A DNA stretch of 58,065 bases from Virgisporangium aurantiacum (lineage in GTDB: Bacteria; Actinomycetota; Actinomycetes; Mycobacteriales; Micromonosporaceae), in the NCBI RefSeq assembly GCF_016863635.1, contig NZ_BOPG01000113.1, positions 1 through 58,065 on the forward strand. The letters run 5' to 3'. The position numbers and the translations under genes were made by a program. Position 1 is the first letter of the stretch; every line of letters begins with the position of its first letter. The notes beneath the pieces were generated by a model. That model saw nothing but the letters and a program-made list of their open reading frames with translations. It did no database searches and was not told the DNA's origin. This document shows positions 8,623 to 17,970 of the stretch, in pieces.

Positions 8623-9812
8623 CGCTCACCGACCAGGAGATCGAGGCCGCGCGGCGGGCGACCTTCGATCTCGGCCCCGGCTATCCGCAGATCGCGCTCC
8701 CGGGCTACCTGCGCTCGGCCTACCTGGAGGAGCGGATCGTCGAGGATGTCGCGTTGGCGAACCCGCCGGCCTGGGACACCACCTGGCAGGCCGCCGTCGA
8801 CACCGGTCTCGAGGAGGCGGTCCGGTCGATGCTGAGGTTGCCGGCGGGATCGTACGACTCGGTGTCCCCCGCCCTCAGCGGCAGCGTCGCGCTCGACCGG
8901 GCGCTCGTCGCGGCGCTGGCGATGAGCGGCGACGACGGCCACCGGTCGACGATCAACGTCGTCACGACCACGCCGTCGATCGACATCATGCCGTTGTTCC
9001 TCGGCGAGCGGAGCCAGGTCGTCACCCGGTACGCGCACAGCCGCGACGGTGACCCCGCCACGCTCGACCGCGACGCCGTGCTGCGCCGGATCGCCGACGT
9101 CCGCGCGTCGACGAACACCGGGCTCGTCGTGCTGCTCACCTCGCCGGAGAACCCGACCGGTGCGGTGTGGCGGCCCGAGGACCTCAAGGCGATCGGTGAC
9201 GCGTGTTTCGAGGCCGGCGGAGTCCTCGTCGTCGACCACACGTTCCTCACCGCGGGTGTGCACGGCCGCGCCGACGTCGAGTGCACGTGGCAGGCGTTCG
9301 GGGCGGGCGAGGACTGGATCGCGATCTGGGACACCGGCAAGACGTTCGGACTCAACGGGGACAAGCTCGGTTTCCTCGTGTCGGGGTCAACCCGCACGAC
9401 GGACGCGGTCCGCCGGTCGTTGAGCGTGATGCAGTACGACGTGTCCCGCCGCCAGAAGGTGCTCTTCGCCGAGCTGTTCCGCCGGGCGGCACGGATGGAC
9501 TACGTCGGGCACCTCACGTCCGTCTGCTGCCGGAACCTGGCCGTGGCCGCGGACATGGTCACCGCGAGGTCCGGTCTCCGGATACGCCGCCCCGCGGCCG
9601 GGTCGCTGCTCCTGCTCGAACTCCCGCCCGGCGCCGACGACGAGCGCACCCGGTGCCGGCTGCTGCGGGCGGGCATCGGCGTGGTCGCCGGCTCGGTGTT
9701 CTTCCACGCCGGCCCGCGCCCGCGCAACCTGCTCCGCGTCGCACTCGCCCGCGATCCGGACTACTTCGCCGACGGTTTCTCCCGGCTGATCGAGCACGTG
9801 ACGGAGGGATGA
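8619..9812 (+). CDS. PLP-dependent class I/II aminotransferase
   Basis: 397 aa, fold type I. SPENPTG carries the Asn that hydrogen-bonds the cofactor, VVDHTFL carries the Asp paired with the pyridine nitrogen, and DTGKTFGLNGDKLGF holds the Schiff-base lysine (Lys241). Lys249 stands where the phosphate-binding Arg is usual, which is slightly atypical. The substrate is not deducible; relatives include amino acid aminotransferases and decarboxylase-like enzymes. It starts with an ATGA overlap with the gene before and ends with an ATGA overlap with the glycosyltransferase after it, so it is firmly part of the block I operon. Confidence 0.85.
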   Translation: MTLTDQEIEAARRATFDLGPGYPQIALPGYLRSAYLEERIVEDVALANPPAWDTTWQAAVDTGLEEAVRSMLRLPAGSYDSVSPALSGSVALDRALVAALAMSGDDGHRSTINVVTTTPSIDIMPLFLGERSQVVTRYAHSRDGDPATLDRDAVLRRIADVRASTNTGLVVLLTSPENPTGAVWRPEDLKAIGDACFEAGGVLVVDHTFLTAGVHGRADVECTWQAFGAGEDWIAIWDTGKTFGLNGDKLGFLVSGSTRTTDAVRRSLSVMQYDVSRRQKVLFAELFRRAARMDYVGHLTSVCCRNLAVAADMVTARSGLRIRRPAAGSLLLLELPPGADDERTRCRLLRAGIGVVAGSVFFHAGPRPRNLLRVALARDPDYFADGFSRLIEHVTEG

Positions 9813-10678
9813 CGATGTCCGAGGTGAGCGTGATCATTCCGCTGTACGGCGAGCACGTCGGCACCTTCCGGCTGCCGGTCACCGTCGGGGCCTGGCTCGA
9901 CCAGCGGGTACCGGTGACCGTGGTGATCGCGACCGCCGGCGCGCTGCCCCTCGGCGACGACGTCACGGCACGGGCCGGCGTTCGGGTGGTCGTGGCACCG
10001 CCCACCGAGACCGCGCCCGGTCTGCTGCGCAACATCGGGGCGGCACAGGTGTCGACGCCGTGGGTGTATCTCGCGGACGCCGACGTGGCGCCGCTGGGCA
10101 CCGACTTCCTCGCCCGCGCGCTCGACGTCGCGGGTGACGGCGCGTTCGTCCAGCCGGCGATGCTGCGGATGACGAAGGCTCCGCCGGAGCACCCGGTGTC
10201 CCGGTGGCGGCTGGTCGAGGACCCGGACCGCTTCTCCTACGTCACCGCCGACCCGGCCGGGACGCTGCGCCGGCTGCCCGGCGAGCGGATCGTGTGGGAG
10301 GACGGCGCACCGATGGTGTATCCGCCGCCCGGCCAGGGCCACCCCGACGACGCCCGCGAGGTCGACCTGCGGCCCATGTTCCACTGGGGATCCGTGCTGC
10401 TGCGTCGCGCCCGGTTCGACGAGCTCGGCGGATACTGCACCGCGTACCGCGGCTGGGGCTGCGAGGACGACGACTTCCTCGTCAAGCTGACCGGCACCAC
10501 ACCGGTGCGGCACGGCTGGCGCGAGGCACCGTCGCTGCGGCTCGTGCACTTCGAACACCCGCGCCCGTACGGCGGCGAACCCCTCCGGGCCAATCGCGAC
10601 CGGCTGACGGAACGGAAGCGGGCCGGCGTGGCCGCGATGGTCGAGGCCGACCGCGCCGCCCTGCTGTCCCGCCGTTAG
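9809..10678 (+). CDS. GT2 glycosyltransferase with GT7-type C-terminal motif
   Basis: 289 aa. The N-terminus SEVSVIIPLYGEH is a GT-A/GT2 start, and LADADVAP (about residues 90-97) supplies the DxD. The C-terminal half has FHWGSVLLRRARFDELGGYC followed by GWGCEDDDF. This closely resembles the galactosyltransferase C-terminal signature (Glyco_transf_7C), with WGxEDDD carrying the catalytic acid. ATG 9809 overlaps the aminotransferase stop; a second ATG at 9815 is possible. A clear paralogue lies at 32868-33746 (reverse strand). The donor sugar is unknown. It converges with the first ABC gene, overlapping it by 4 bases. Confidence 0.85.
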   Translation: MTMSEVSVIIPLYGEHVGTFRLPVTVGAWLDQRVPVTVVIATAGALPLGDDVTARAGVRVVVAPPTETAPGLLRNIGAAQVSTPWVYLADADVAPLGTDFLARALDVAGDGAFVQPAMLRMTKAPPEHPVSRWRLVEDPDRFSYVTADPAGTLRRLPGERIVWEDGAPMVYPPPGQGHPDDAREVDLRPMFHWGSVLLRRARFDELGGYCTAYRGWGCEDDDFLVKLTGTTPVRHGWREAPSLRLVHFEHPRPYGGEPLRANRDRLTERKRAGVAAMVEADRAALLSRR

Positions 10679-12462
10679 CGGTAGCCGGCGGCCTGCAGCC
10701 GGTACAACTCGGCGTACCGGCCGCCCCGGGCGATGAGGTCGTCGTGGCTGCCCGCCTCGGCGACCCGCCCGTCGGCCAGCACGACGATGAGGTCGGCCAT
10801 GCGGACCGTGGAGAACCGGTGCGACACCAGCAGTGTGATGCCACCGGTGCGGTCGGCGACCCGCGCGGCGTTCGCGGCGTAGCCCCGGAACAGCTCGAAC
10901 TCGGCCTCCGCGTCGAGGGCCGCGGTGGGTTCGTCGAGCACGAGCAGGAGCGGTGCGGCGCGCATCATGCCCCGGCCGAGCGCCAGCTTCTGCCACTGGC
11001 CGCCGGACAGCTGCCGGCCGTCCGGGAGCGATACGCCGAGCGTCGTGTCCAGCCCGTCGCCGAGCTGGTCCACCACGTCGTGCGTCCCGGCGCGGTGCAG
11101 CGCCGCGGTCACCGCGTCGGTCGAGTCGACCAGCGGCAGGTCGCCGAGGCCGACCACCGTGCGGGCGACGAACTCCGGGCGCAGGAAGTCCTGGAAGGCC
11201 GCGGCGGACCGGGACCGCCAGTCCGCCAACGGGAACCGGGCGATGTCGACGCCGTCGAGCTCCACCCGCCCCCGGGTGGGTTCGTAGAAGCGGCACAGCA
11301 GCTTCACGAGCGTCGTCTTTCCGGCGCCGTTCTCACCCACCAGCGCGACCGTCGCGCCGGCCGGCAGGAACAGGTCCACACCGTCCACTGTGGACCGATC
11401 GGTCCACGGGTACCCGAACGACACGTCGCGCAGCCGGATGCCGTGCCGGATCCGGTCCGGTACCGCCGCGTCGGGCGCCGGCGGCTCCTGCCGGGCGTAC
11501 ACCGCCCGCATCCACCGGAAGTCGGCCAGCGTCCGGGCCACCCGTTGCAGTTCCCGCAGCAGCGACACCGCGACGGCCACCTGCTGGTTCACCTGCGCGG
11601 CCAGCGCGATGACGAGCACCGCGTCACCGACGCTGTGCCGCCCGGCCGCCGCGTCACGCACCACGAGCAGTGTCGCCGCGCCGAACCCGACGGCGAACAC
11701 CACCTGTCCGGCCACCCGCAGCGCCGCGGCGTGCACCTCGGCCGACCACAGGATGCCGGTGGCGCTCCGCCACAGCGCGGCGTGCCGGTCGCGGATCTCC
11801 GCGCTGAGGTCGCCGACGCGCAGTTCCTTGCCGGCCTCGGGATCGATGGCCAGGTCGAACAGGTGCTGCGCCCGCCGGCCCGACTGCGCCGCGGCCTCGC
11901 GGGCCCGGGCGAGCCGGGCCTCCGCGGTGCGGCCCAGCAGCAGCGGCGGCACGGCGGCCAGCGGGAGCAGCAGCAGCCACGGGTCGAGCCGGGCCAGCAG
12001 CACCGCCGTGATCGCGACGGCCACGGCGGTACCGAACGCCGACAGCAGCGCCTCCATGCTGCTCGACCCGGTGCGCCGCAGTTCCTGCCGCAGCACCTGC
12101 ATCCGGTCGGCGTACTCGGGTCGCTCCTGGTGCGCGAGGCCGGCCGCGCCGGTCACCAGTTCGATGAGTTCGCGGTCCTTGGCGAGCAGGTTCTCCTCGC
12201 CGAGTTCGAAGTAGGCGACGTGGGCGAAGTGGCCGAGGGTCAGCGCGGCCATGGCGAGCACGGCGGCGACAGCGGCGGCCCGTGCGGCGGCGGCCGCATC
12301 GCGCGCGACGGCCGCGTCGGTGAGCGCGCCGAGCGCGGGCGCGGCCAGCGGCAGGGCGGCCGCCTCGGCGGTCTTGAGCAGCACCGCCAGCACCAGTTTC
12401 GCGGGGTGCTGCCGCCACGACATCCGCAGCAGTTCCCAGCATCCGCGAACGGTCTCAGTCAT
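10675..12462 (-). CDS. ABC half-exporter (TMD-NBD), second of a pair
   Basis: 595 aa. The N-terminal ~310 residues are a hydrophobic transmembrane domain with Ala/Leu-rich helices. The C-terminus is an ATPase with Walker A GENGAGKTT, signature LSGGQWQ, Walker B LLLVLDEPTAALD and switch SHRFS. The start ATG at 12460-12462 overlaps the upstream ABC gene by 8 bases, so the two products probably form a heterodimer. The nucleotide-binding domains are of the kind found beside peptide-natural-product genes, but the substrate is inference. It converges with the GT2/GT7C gene. Confidence 0.9.
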   Translation of the reverse strand: MTETVRGCWELLRMSWRQHPAKLVLAVLLKTAEAAALPLAAPALGALTDAAVARDAAAAARAAAVAAVLAMAALTLGHFAHVAYFELGEENLLAKDRELIELVTGAAGLAHQERPEYADRMQVLRQELRRTGSSSMEALLSAFGTAVAVAITAVLLARLDPWLLLLPLAAVPPLLLGRTAEARLARAREAAAQSGRRAQHLFDLAIDPEAGKELRVGDLSAEIRDRHAALWRSATGILWSAEVHAAALRVAGQVVFAVGFGAATLLVVRDAAAGRHSVGDAVLVIALAAQVNQQVAVAVSLLRELQRVARTLADFRWMRAVYARQEPPAPDAAVPDRIRHGIRLRDVSFGYPWTDRSTVDGVDLFLPAGATVALVGENGAGKTTLVKLLCRFYEPTRGRVELDGVDIARFPLADWRSRSAAAFQDFLRPEFVARTVVGLGDLPLVDSTDAVTAALHRAGTHDVVDQLGDGLDTTLGVSLPDGRQLSGGQWQKLALGRGMMRAAPLLLVLDEPTAALDAEAEFELFRGYAANAARVADRTGGITLLVSHRFSTVRMADLIVVLADGRVAEAGSHDDLIARGGRYAELYRLQAAGYR

Positions 12463-14317
12463 GCGCGAACCTCTCCGCCTGCAACTCGAACAGGTCGGCG
12501 TAGCGGCCGCCGGCGGCGACCAGTTCGTCGTGGCCGCCCTGCTCGGCGACCCGTCCCCGGTCGAGCACCACGATGCGGTCGGCGTGCCGGATGCTGGAGA
12601 ACCGGTGCGAGATCAGCAGGACCGTCGCGCCCTTGGTGAGCTCGGTGAACTGCGTGAAGAACTCGGCCTCCGCGCGGACGTCCAGCGCCGCGGTGGGTTC
12701 GTCCATGACGAGGATGCGCGCGCCGGCGTCGAGACCGTAGAGACAGCGGGCGATGGCCACCCGCTGCCACTGCCCGCCGGAGAGGTCGGTGCCGTTCGGG
12801 TAGGCGCGGTGCAGCGGCGTGTCGAGGCCCTCGGGCAGCCGCTCGAACTCGCCGAGCAGGCCGACGCGGTCGAGCACGCGGCGCACGCTGTCGGGGTCGC
12901 GGGGGGCGTGCACGGCGCCGAAGGCCACGTTGTCGGCCACCGAGAGCTCGTACCGGATGAAATCCTGGAAGACGACGCTGAGCTGGCGGCGCCACTGCGG
13001 CACCGGAATCGCGCGGATGTCGGTGCCGCCGAACCGGACCGTGCCCGCGGTCGGTTCGTGCAACCGGGCCAGCAGCTTGACGAGCGTGGTCTTCCCGGCA
13101 CCGTTGACGCCGACCACGGCCGTGCAGGCGCCGGCCGGCAGTTCGAGGTCCAACCGGTCGAGCACGTCGCTCTTCCGGCCCGGGTACCGGAACCCGACAC
13201 CCTCGAAGCGGACGGTCGCGCTGCTACCGGAGCCGGCCGGAACCGGTTGCGGTTCAACGGTTTTCGCGGCCGGCTCGGCGTCCGACAGCTTTTCGAACCG
13301 CCGCAGCGCCTCCGCCGCGAGCATTCCGAACTGGGTCGGGCCGTCGCACTCCGGGTAGTACGCGGCCAGCATCAGCGCGGCAACCGTCGCCTGCAGCCCG
13401 AGCGCCAGTTCCGTCAGCGAGATGTCGCCGCCGGCGCCGCGGTGCGCGATGAGCAGGAACACCACCACCGCGACCGCGAGACCCACCAGCGTGGCGGCCA
13501 GGTACGGCAACACGTAGACCTTGCGCCGGGCCAGCCAGATCGGCGCGAGCCAGGTGCGGTACGCGCGCTCGTACCGGTCGGCGATCCATCCGGTGAGCCC
13601 GAAGACGCGCACCTCCTTGGCCGCGGCGTCGGACATCGCGAGGTCGCGCAGGTACCCGCCGCGCCGGACGAGGCCGGTGACGTCGGCCCACACCTGGGAG
13701 TACCGGCGCAGGCCGGCCCGGTTGGCGTGGCGCAGCAGCATGGTGGCGGCGCCGAGCGCGGCCGCGGCGGGCCACCCGGCCACGACGCCGACCACGACGC
13801 AGAGGCCGAGCAGCCGGACGTACCGGCCGAGCAACGCGACGAGACCCGCGCACGCCATGCCCGGGGTCTCCCAGTTGCCGGTCAACCGGCGGCTCGCGTC
13901 ACCCAGCGCGTCGAGGGCGTCCGGGTCCTCCATGGCGCCGAGATCGGTGCGGCGCAGGGCCGCCGCCATGATGCGGCCGTGCACCCATCCGTCGACCCGT
14001 CTTTTCATCAGTTCGCCGAGCGCGACCTGGACCGGCGCGAGTGCCTGTTGCCCGACGAAGGCCGCGCCCGCGAGAAGGAACGGTGCGAGGAACGCGTTCC
14101 AGGCGGGCGTTCCCGCCCCGGCCGAGGCTCCGGCCGAGACGATGGCCGGAATCCGCCCCACCAACCAACTGGTGGCCACGACGAACACCACGGGCAGCAG
14201 GCCCAGCAACAGATTGACGACCACCAATGCGGCGACCAGGCCGCCGCCGGCCACCCGCACCTGACGCGCGATGGCGAGACGCGGCCGCACCGCCTGGCCC
14301 CACCACCCGTGTTCCAC
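12455..14317 (-). CDS. ABC half-exporter (TMD-NBD), first of a pair
   Basis: 620 aa from GTG 14317. Transmembrane helices fill the first ~350 residues, including LVAALVVVNLLLGLLPVVF. The ATPase has Walker A GVNGAGKTT, LSGGQWQ, Walker B RILVMDEPTAALD and SHRFS. An in-frame ATG at 14383 would add 22 polar residues. I prefer GTG 14317 because a TAGGCT hexamer sits exactly 8 bases before it, as in leaderless actinobacterial promoters, and because the length then fits the family. It overlaps the second ABC gene by 8 bases. It is divergent from the QDDVEP gene, so both may be controlled from the same 64-bp interval. Confidence 0.85.
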   Translation of the reverse strand: MEHGWWGQAVRPRLAIARQVRVAGGGLVAALVVVNLLLGLLPVVFVVATSWLVGRIPAIVSAGASAGAGTPAWNAFLAPFLLAGAAFVGQQALAPVQVALGELMKRRVDGWVHGRIMAAALRRTDLGAMEDPDALDALGDASRRLTGNWETPGMACAGLVALLGRYVRLLGLCVVVGVVAGWPAAAALGAATMLLRHANRAGLRRYSQVWADVTGLVRRGGYLRDLAMSDAAAKEVRVFGLTGWIADRYERAYRTWLAPIWLARRKVYVLPYLAATLVGLAVAVVVFLLIAHRGAGGDISLTELALGLQATVAALMLAAYYPECDGPTQFGMLAAEALRRFEKLSDAEPAAKTVEPQPVPAGSGSSATVRFEGVGFRYPGRKSDVLDRLDLELPAGACTAVVGVNGAGKTTLVKLLARLHEPTAGTVRFGGTDIRAIPVPQWRRQLSVVFQDFIRYELSVADNVAFGAVHAPRDPDSVRRVLDRVGLLGEFERLPEGLDTPLHRAYPNGTDLSGGQWQRVAIARCLYGLDAGARILVMDEPTAALDVRAEAEFFTQFTELTKGATVLLISHRFSSIRHADRIVVLDRGRVAEQGGHDELVAAGGRYADLFELQAERFAHD

Positions 14318-14381
14318 TCTTTTCGAGCCTAGGTGCGCGCACCCGGGCCCGCCACTCGAGCCGTCGTTAGACTCGTCGGTC
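14318..14381. promoter_or_regulatory. Back-to-back promoters, both probably leaderless
   Basis: On the reverse strand, TAGGCT (14331-14326) is followed by 8 bases and then GTG 14317. On the forward strand, TAGACT (14368-14373) is followed by 8 bases and then ATG 14382. A -10 hexamer this close to a start codon, with no Shine-Dalgarno sequence, is the usual look of leaderless transcripts in actinomycetes. The -35 elements are weak. Confidence 0.5.
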
Positions 14382-15413
14382 ATGAATGTGTCGGCGGCGG
14401 TGATGACCCATCCCACGCGGTTACGCGCGGCGCGGCGGCTGTGCGTGGCGCTGTCGCCGATCGAGGCGCGGCCGGCCGTCGACCCGGAGCCGGACGCGAA
14501 ACCCGGTGCGATGCGCAGCGCCCGGCTCGCCTGGGCCGCGGCCGAGCCGCACGCCACCCATCACCTGGTGGTGCAGGACGACGTCGAACCCGCCGCGGGT
14601 TTCGCCGCGGCCGTCGCCGCCGGCGTGGCACAGCACCCCGACGCCGCGCTCAGCTTCTTCGCCGAGTGGGGCTCGCGCACGGCCGCGCTCGTGCGCCTGG
14701 CGGCGATGGCCGGCGCGTCGTGGGTCCCGATGATCAATCCCTACGTGCCCACGCAGGCGCTCGTGCTGCCGGCGCCGCTGGCGTCCGATCTGGCCGCGTT
14801 CCTCCGCGCGGAGACCGCCGACGACGAGCCCGACGACGAGGCGATCCTGCGGTTCCTGGAACGCCGCGGCACCCGCATGCTCGTGTCGGTGCCGAACGTC
14901 GTCGAGCACCTGGACCTGCCGAGCCTGACCGGGAACGAGGACCACGGCGTGCGGCGCGCCGCGTGTCTCCTCGACGGGTCGGCACTCGGATCCCGCGTCC
15001 TCGACCCGCCCCCGCTGCTGCCGTTCCTCGCCTGGGTCGACGCCACGGCGACCACGGTCAACACCACGACCTTCGCCCGTTTCCCCACCCTCGACGTGCT
15101 GACCGCCCGCGGTCTCGACGCCGACCGGATCGTCGCCGCGTGCGAACCCGTGTTTGCCGGACTGTCCGATCCGGCCGTCCTGCGGGCCGACATCGGTACG
15201 GGGTACCTGACCGAACTGTGGGTCACGGCGGTCGCGACCGGCGTTCTCGGCCCGGCGTCCGACCTCGACACCCCGATCGTCCGCGCCGCCCTCCGGACGA
15301 TGGCGCCGGGCGCACTACGCACCCACGTCGACTTCGGTGCGCTGGACCGCCACGCCGACGACCTGGCCGCACTGGTGACGGCGGGAGTGCGGTACGGCCA
15401 CGAGACCCGTTGA
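14382..15413 (+). CDS. GT-A-like 'QDDVEP' protein, copy 1
   Basis: 343 aa, no family I can name. Near the N-terminus there is VMTHPTR, then DPEPDAKPGAMRSARLAW, then HHLVVQDDVEPAAGF. The order of short strand, Arg/Trp segment and DD motif resembles a GT-A nucleotide-sugar site. A homologue at 34595-35725 shares the same three blocks, including an identical HHLVVQDDVEP. The start ATG 14382 sits 8 bases after TAGACT and has no Shine-Dalgarno, so translation is probably leaderless. It lies next to two ABC exporters and block I sugar-type genes, which fits a glycan or glycosylated product. The function is unproven. Confidence 0.6.
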   Translation: MNVSAAVMTHPTRLRAARRLCVALSPIEARPAVDPEPDAKPGAMRSARLAWAAAEPHATHHLVVQDDVEPAAGFAAAVAAGVAQHPDAALSFFAEWGSRTAALVRLAAMAGASWVPMINPYVPTQALVLPAPLASDLAAFLRAETADDEPDDEAILRFLERRGTRMLVSVPNVVEHLDLPSLTGNEDHGVRRAACLLDGSALGSRVLDPPPLLPFLAWVDATATTVNTTTFARFPTLDVLTARGLDADRIVAACEPVFAGLSDPAVLRADIGTGYLTELWVTAVATGVLGPASDLDTPIVRAALRTMAPGALRTHVDFGALDRHADDLAALVTAGVRYGHETR

Positions 15414-15424
15414 CAGGCGTTCGT

Positions 15425-16063
15425 TCAGTCCTTGCGGCCGGTCAGCGCGACGGTGACGCCCAGGCCGATCATCGCGAGCCCGCCCGTGCCGCCGACCGCG
15501 GCCAACCGGCGCGGTGAGCGGGCGAACCAGTTCCGCGCGCCCGCCGCGGTCAGCCCCCACAGCCCGTCGCACACGAGTGCCATGAGCGTGAAGCAGAGGC
15601 CGAGCAGCAGCATCTGAACGGTGACGTGTCCGGCCGAGCGGTCGACGAACTGCGGCAGCACCGCCGCGTAGAAGACGAACGACTTGGGGTTCGACACGCC
15701 GACGATCAGCCCCTGCCACAGCGTGCGCCAGGTTCCCTGCACGGGCTCCGCGTCGGGGACCGGCGAGAGCGCGGTGCGGCGGTGCCGGAACGCCTGCACG
15801 CCGAGGTAGACCAGGTACGCCGCGCCGAGCAGCTTCAGGACCGTGAACGCGACCAGCGACCGCTCGACGACGGACCCGACGCCCAGCGCCACCAACGCCA
15901 ACGCGAGATAGGCACCCGCCGTGTTTCCCGCCACCGTGATCAGCGCGATCCGCCGCCCGTACGACAACGCACGGCCGATCACGAACAGGACGCTGGGACC
16001 CGGAATCACGATGATCACGAATGCCATCGCCACGAACGCCGCCAGCCGCTCCACGTCCACCAT
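15425..16063 (-). CDS. LysE/RhtB-family amino acid exporter
   Basis: 212 aa. The N-terminus after ATG 16063 reads MVDVERLAAFVAMAFVIIVI, followed by the family hallmark PGPSVLFVIG, with about five to six hydrophobic segments. GVSNPKSFVFYAAVLPQF in the middle is the second LysE/RhtB signature. Such proteins export amino acids or related small molecules. The upstream reading to 16096 is less likely. It is divergent from the C-N hydrolase gene 59 bases away and convergent with the QDDVEP gene. There is no regulator next to it. Confidence 0.9.
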   Translation of the reverse strand: MVDVERLAAFVAMAFVIIVIPGPSVLFVIGRALSYGRRIALITVAGNTAGAYLALALVALGVGSVVERSLVAFTVLKLLGAAYLVYLGVQAFRHRRTALSPVPDAEPVQGTWRTLWQGLIVGVSNPKSFVFYAAVLPQFVDRSAGHVTVQMLLLGLCFTLMALVCDGLWGLTAAGARNWFARSPRRLAAVGGTGGLAMIGLGVTVALTGRKD

Positions 16064-16122
16064 CTCTGCCCCCGCCCCGGTTACCCACGCCAACATAGCC
16101 CGGTTGATCGAAAGCGGGGAAG

Positions 16123-16878
16123 ATGGTCACCGTGCGTGCGATGCTGGCGGCGATCCGCTGCGACAAGGGAGACGTCGACGGGAACCTGGCGACGCACCTG
16201 CGGCTGCTGCGCTCGGCCGCCGCGGCGGGCTGCGACCTCGCCGTGTTTCCCGAGATGTCGCTGACCGGGTCGGTCGATCCGGCGACCCGGCCGGAACGGC
16301 TCGTGACGCTGGACCATCCCGCGATCGGCGCGCTGGCGGACGCGTCCGGTAGAACCGGTGTGGGCGTGTGCTTCGGCATCGCGGAGCGCTCGCGCGAACC
16401 GCACATCACCCAGATCCTCGCGGCCGGCGGACGGGTGACGGGCGTGCAGCGCAAGCGGCACCTCGGGCCGGGCGAGGAGCCGTTCACGGCCGCCGACGCG
16501 GCGCAGGTCTTCGAGCATGCCGGCGTCCGGTTCGGCGTCGCGATCTGCTTCGAGGCCGGCTTCGACGCCCCGTTCGACGCGGCGCACGCCGGTGGTGCCC
16601 GGCTCGTTCTCTTCCCGGCGGCACCGGGTCTCTACGGACGTCGCACCGGGGAGGAGTCCTGGCGGGCGGGCTTCTCCTGGTGGCAGGAGAGCGCTCTGGG
16701 TGACGCGCGCCGCCACGCCCGGCGGCTGGGACTGTGGATCGCGCTGGCCGGCCAGGCCGGCTCGACCGAGGACGAGGACTTCCCCGGCCTGGCCGCGCTC
16801 GTGTCGCCCGGCGGCGACGTCACGGACCGTCTGCCCGACTGGCGGGAGGGCGTGCTGACCGTGGACATTCCGGTGTGA
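16123..16878 (+). CDS. Carbon-nitrogen hydrolase (nitrilase superfamily)
   Basis: 251 aa with the full catalytic triad in order: Glu44 in FPEMSLTG, Lys111 in QRKRHLGPGEEP and Cys142 in ICFEAGFD. Members hydrolyse amide or nitrile bonds (amidases, N-carbamoyl hydrolases). The exact substrate cannot be told. There is no signal peptide, so it is cytoplasmic. Its last 59 bases overlap the convergent membrane-protein gene, a real tail-to-tail coding overlap if both calls are right. It is close to a divergent LysE exporter, perhaps for export of the released amino compound (inference). Confidence 0.9.
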   Translation: MVTVRAMLAAIRCDKGDVDGNLATHLRLLRSAAAAGCDLAVFPEMSLTGSVDPATRPERLVTLDHPAIGALADASGRTGVGVCFGIAERSREPHITQILAAGGRVTGVQRKRHLGPGEEPFTAADAAQVFEHAGVRFGVAICFEAGFDAPFDAAHAGGARLVLFPAAPGLYGRRTGEESWRAGFSWWQESALGDARRHARRLGLWIALAGQAGSTEDEDFPGLAALVSPGGDVTDRLPDWREGVLTVDIPV

Positions 16879-17653
16879 CCGCGGACAGGATCGCGAACGT
16901 GAACGGCGTGCAGACGACGAGGACCGACATGAGGCTCATCGGCCAGAACAGCATCTCCCCGGGAAACAGCGTCGTGGTCAGGTGAACGGTGGCGGTCACC
17001 GCCAGCACGGCCGGCGTGCCGACGACGGCGAGGCCGCGCGCGGCGCCGGTGCGCCCGTGCCGGATCAGTGTGCGGTACCGGGCACTCAGCACCAGGACCA
17101 TCAGCCACCAGCACGGCACCGTCGCCCAACCCCCGAAGTACGGGAGGACGGTGGGCGGCAGGATGCCGACGCCGAGGCACCCCAGCCCGAGCAGCGTCGG
17201 CACGAGGAACGCGGGCGCGGGCACGTCGAGCGAGTCGACCCAGCGCCGGGCGTTCTGCGTCGCGACGAAGGCGACGAACCCGATGGTCACCAGGCCGCCG
17301 GGGATGAAGGCGGCGAAGCTGACGTCGGGGCCGAGTCCGAACCTGCCCCGGGTGACGAGCCCGCCCACCGCGAGGGTGCCGAACGCCACGGTCGGCAGCA
17401 GGATCAGCAGCGCGACCCAGAACACGGCGGGAAACGTGACCAGCGCGAGCATCTGCCGCCGGTACGGCCGCAGCCGCCCGTACCGCACCGTGCCGACCCG
17501 TTCGAGCACGGCGTTCCACGCGACGTCGCCGAGATCGCGCCACGGCCGGGGCGAACCGTCGAGCAGGTCGGCGATCTCCACGCCGTACCGGTCGCGCACG
17601 TCCTCCGGGTACACGGCGAACGTGGCGCGGACGAGCCACGCGGGCGGCCTCAT
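16820..17653 (-). CDS. Multi-pass membrane protein coupled to PadR
   Basis: 277 aa. A soluble ~50-residue N-terminus (PPAWLVRATFAVYPEDVRDR, then a GDVAWNA segment) precedes about six hydrophobic segments, starting with MLALVTFPAVFWVALLILLP. The arrangement of a PadR regulator followed at once by a gene with such a leader is common in actinomycetes, where the second gene is a putative transporter or stress-response membrane protein. It overlaps padR by ATGA. Its 3' end overlaps the hydrolase gene by 59 bases. The function is unknown. Confidence 0.8.
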   Translation of the reverse strand: MRPPAWLVRATFAVYPEDVRDRYGVEIADLLDGSPRPWRDLGDVAWNAVLERVGTVRYGRLRPYRRQMLALVTFPAVFWVALLILLPTVAFGTLAVGGLVTRGRFGLGPDVSFAAFIPGGLVTIGFVAFVATQNARRWVDSLDVPAPAFLVPTLLGLGCLGVGILPPTVLPYFGGWATVPCWWLMVLVLSARYRTLIRHGRTGAARGLAVVGTPAVLAVTATVHLTTTLFPGEMLFWPMSLMSVLVVCTPFTFAILSAVTPECPRSARPPASRADGP

Positions 17654-17964
17654 GACGTCGCCAGCCGGCGCAGCCCGGTCCGCGAGACCGCGCGCATCCG
17701 CTGCAACTCGGCCGCCAGCACCGTGCGACCGAGGTCGGTGAGCCGGTACGGCTTGCGGCGGCCCTCCTCAGCCAGGGCCTCGATGTACGCCTGCTCCTCG
17801 AGCCGCCGGATCGCCCCGTACAGGGTGCCCGGGCCGGGCCGCTCATCGGTCATCGCGGCGATGTCGTCCTGCATCGCGTAGCCGTGCTTCGGCCCCCCGG
17901 CCAGGGCGACCATGATGAGCAGCCCGGGTTCGGAGAACCGCCCCAGCTGGGAGAGTCCGGCCAT
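17650..17964 (-). CDS. PadR-family transcriptional regulator
   Basis: 104 aa. The winged-helix core is plain: GLLIMVALAGGPKHGYAM, then GTLYGAIRRLEEQAYIE, then RKPYRLTDLGR. These are the PadR recognition helix and wing. ATG 17964 is preferred to the GTG just upstream because GAGGGG lies 5 bases ahead of it. It is the first gene of a two-gene operon with the membrane protein. Directly upstream is a strong inverted repeat (17971-18012) that is the natural candidate for its own operator, so autorepression is likely. Confidence 0.92.
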   Translation of the reverse strand: MAGLSQLGRFSEPGLLIMVALAGGPKHGYAMQDDIAAMTDERPGPGTLYGAIRRLEEQAYIEALAEEGRRKPYRLTDLGRTVLAAELQRMRAVSRTGLRRLATS

Positions 17965-17970
17965 CACGCC

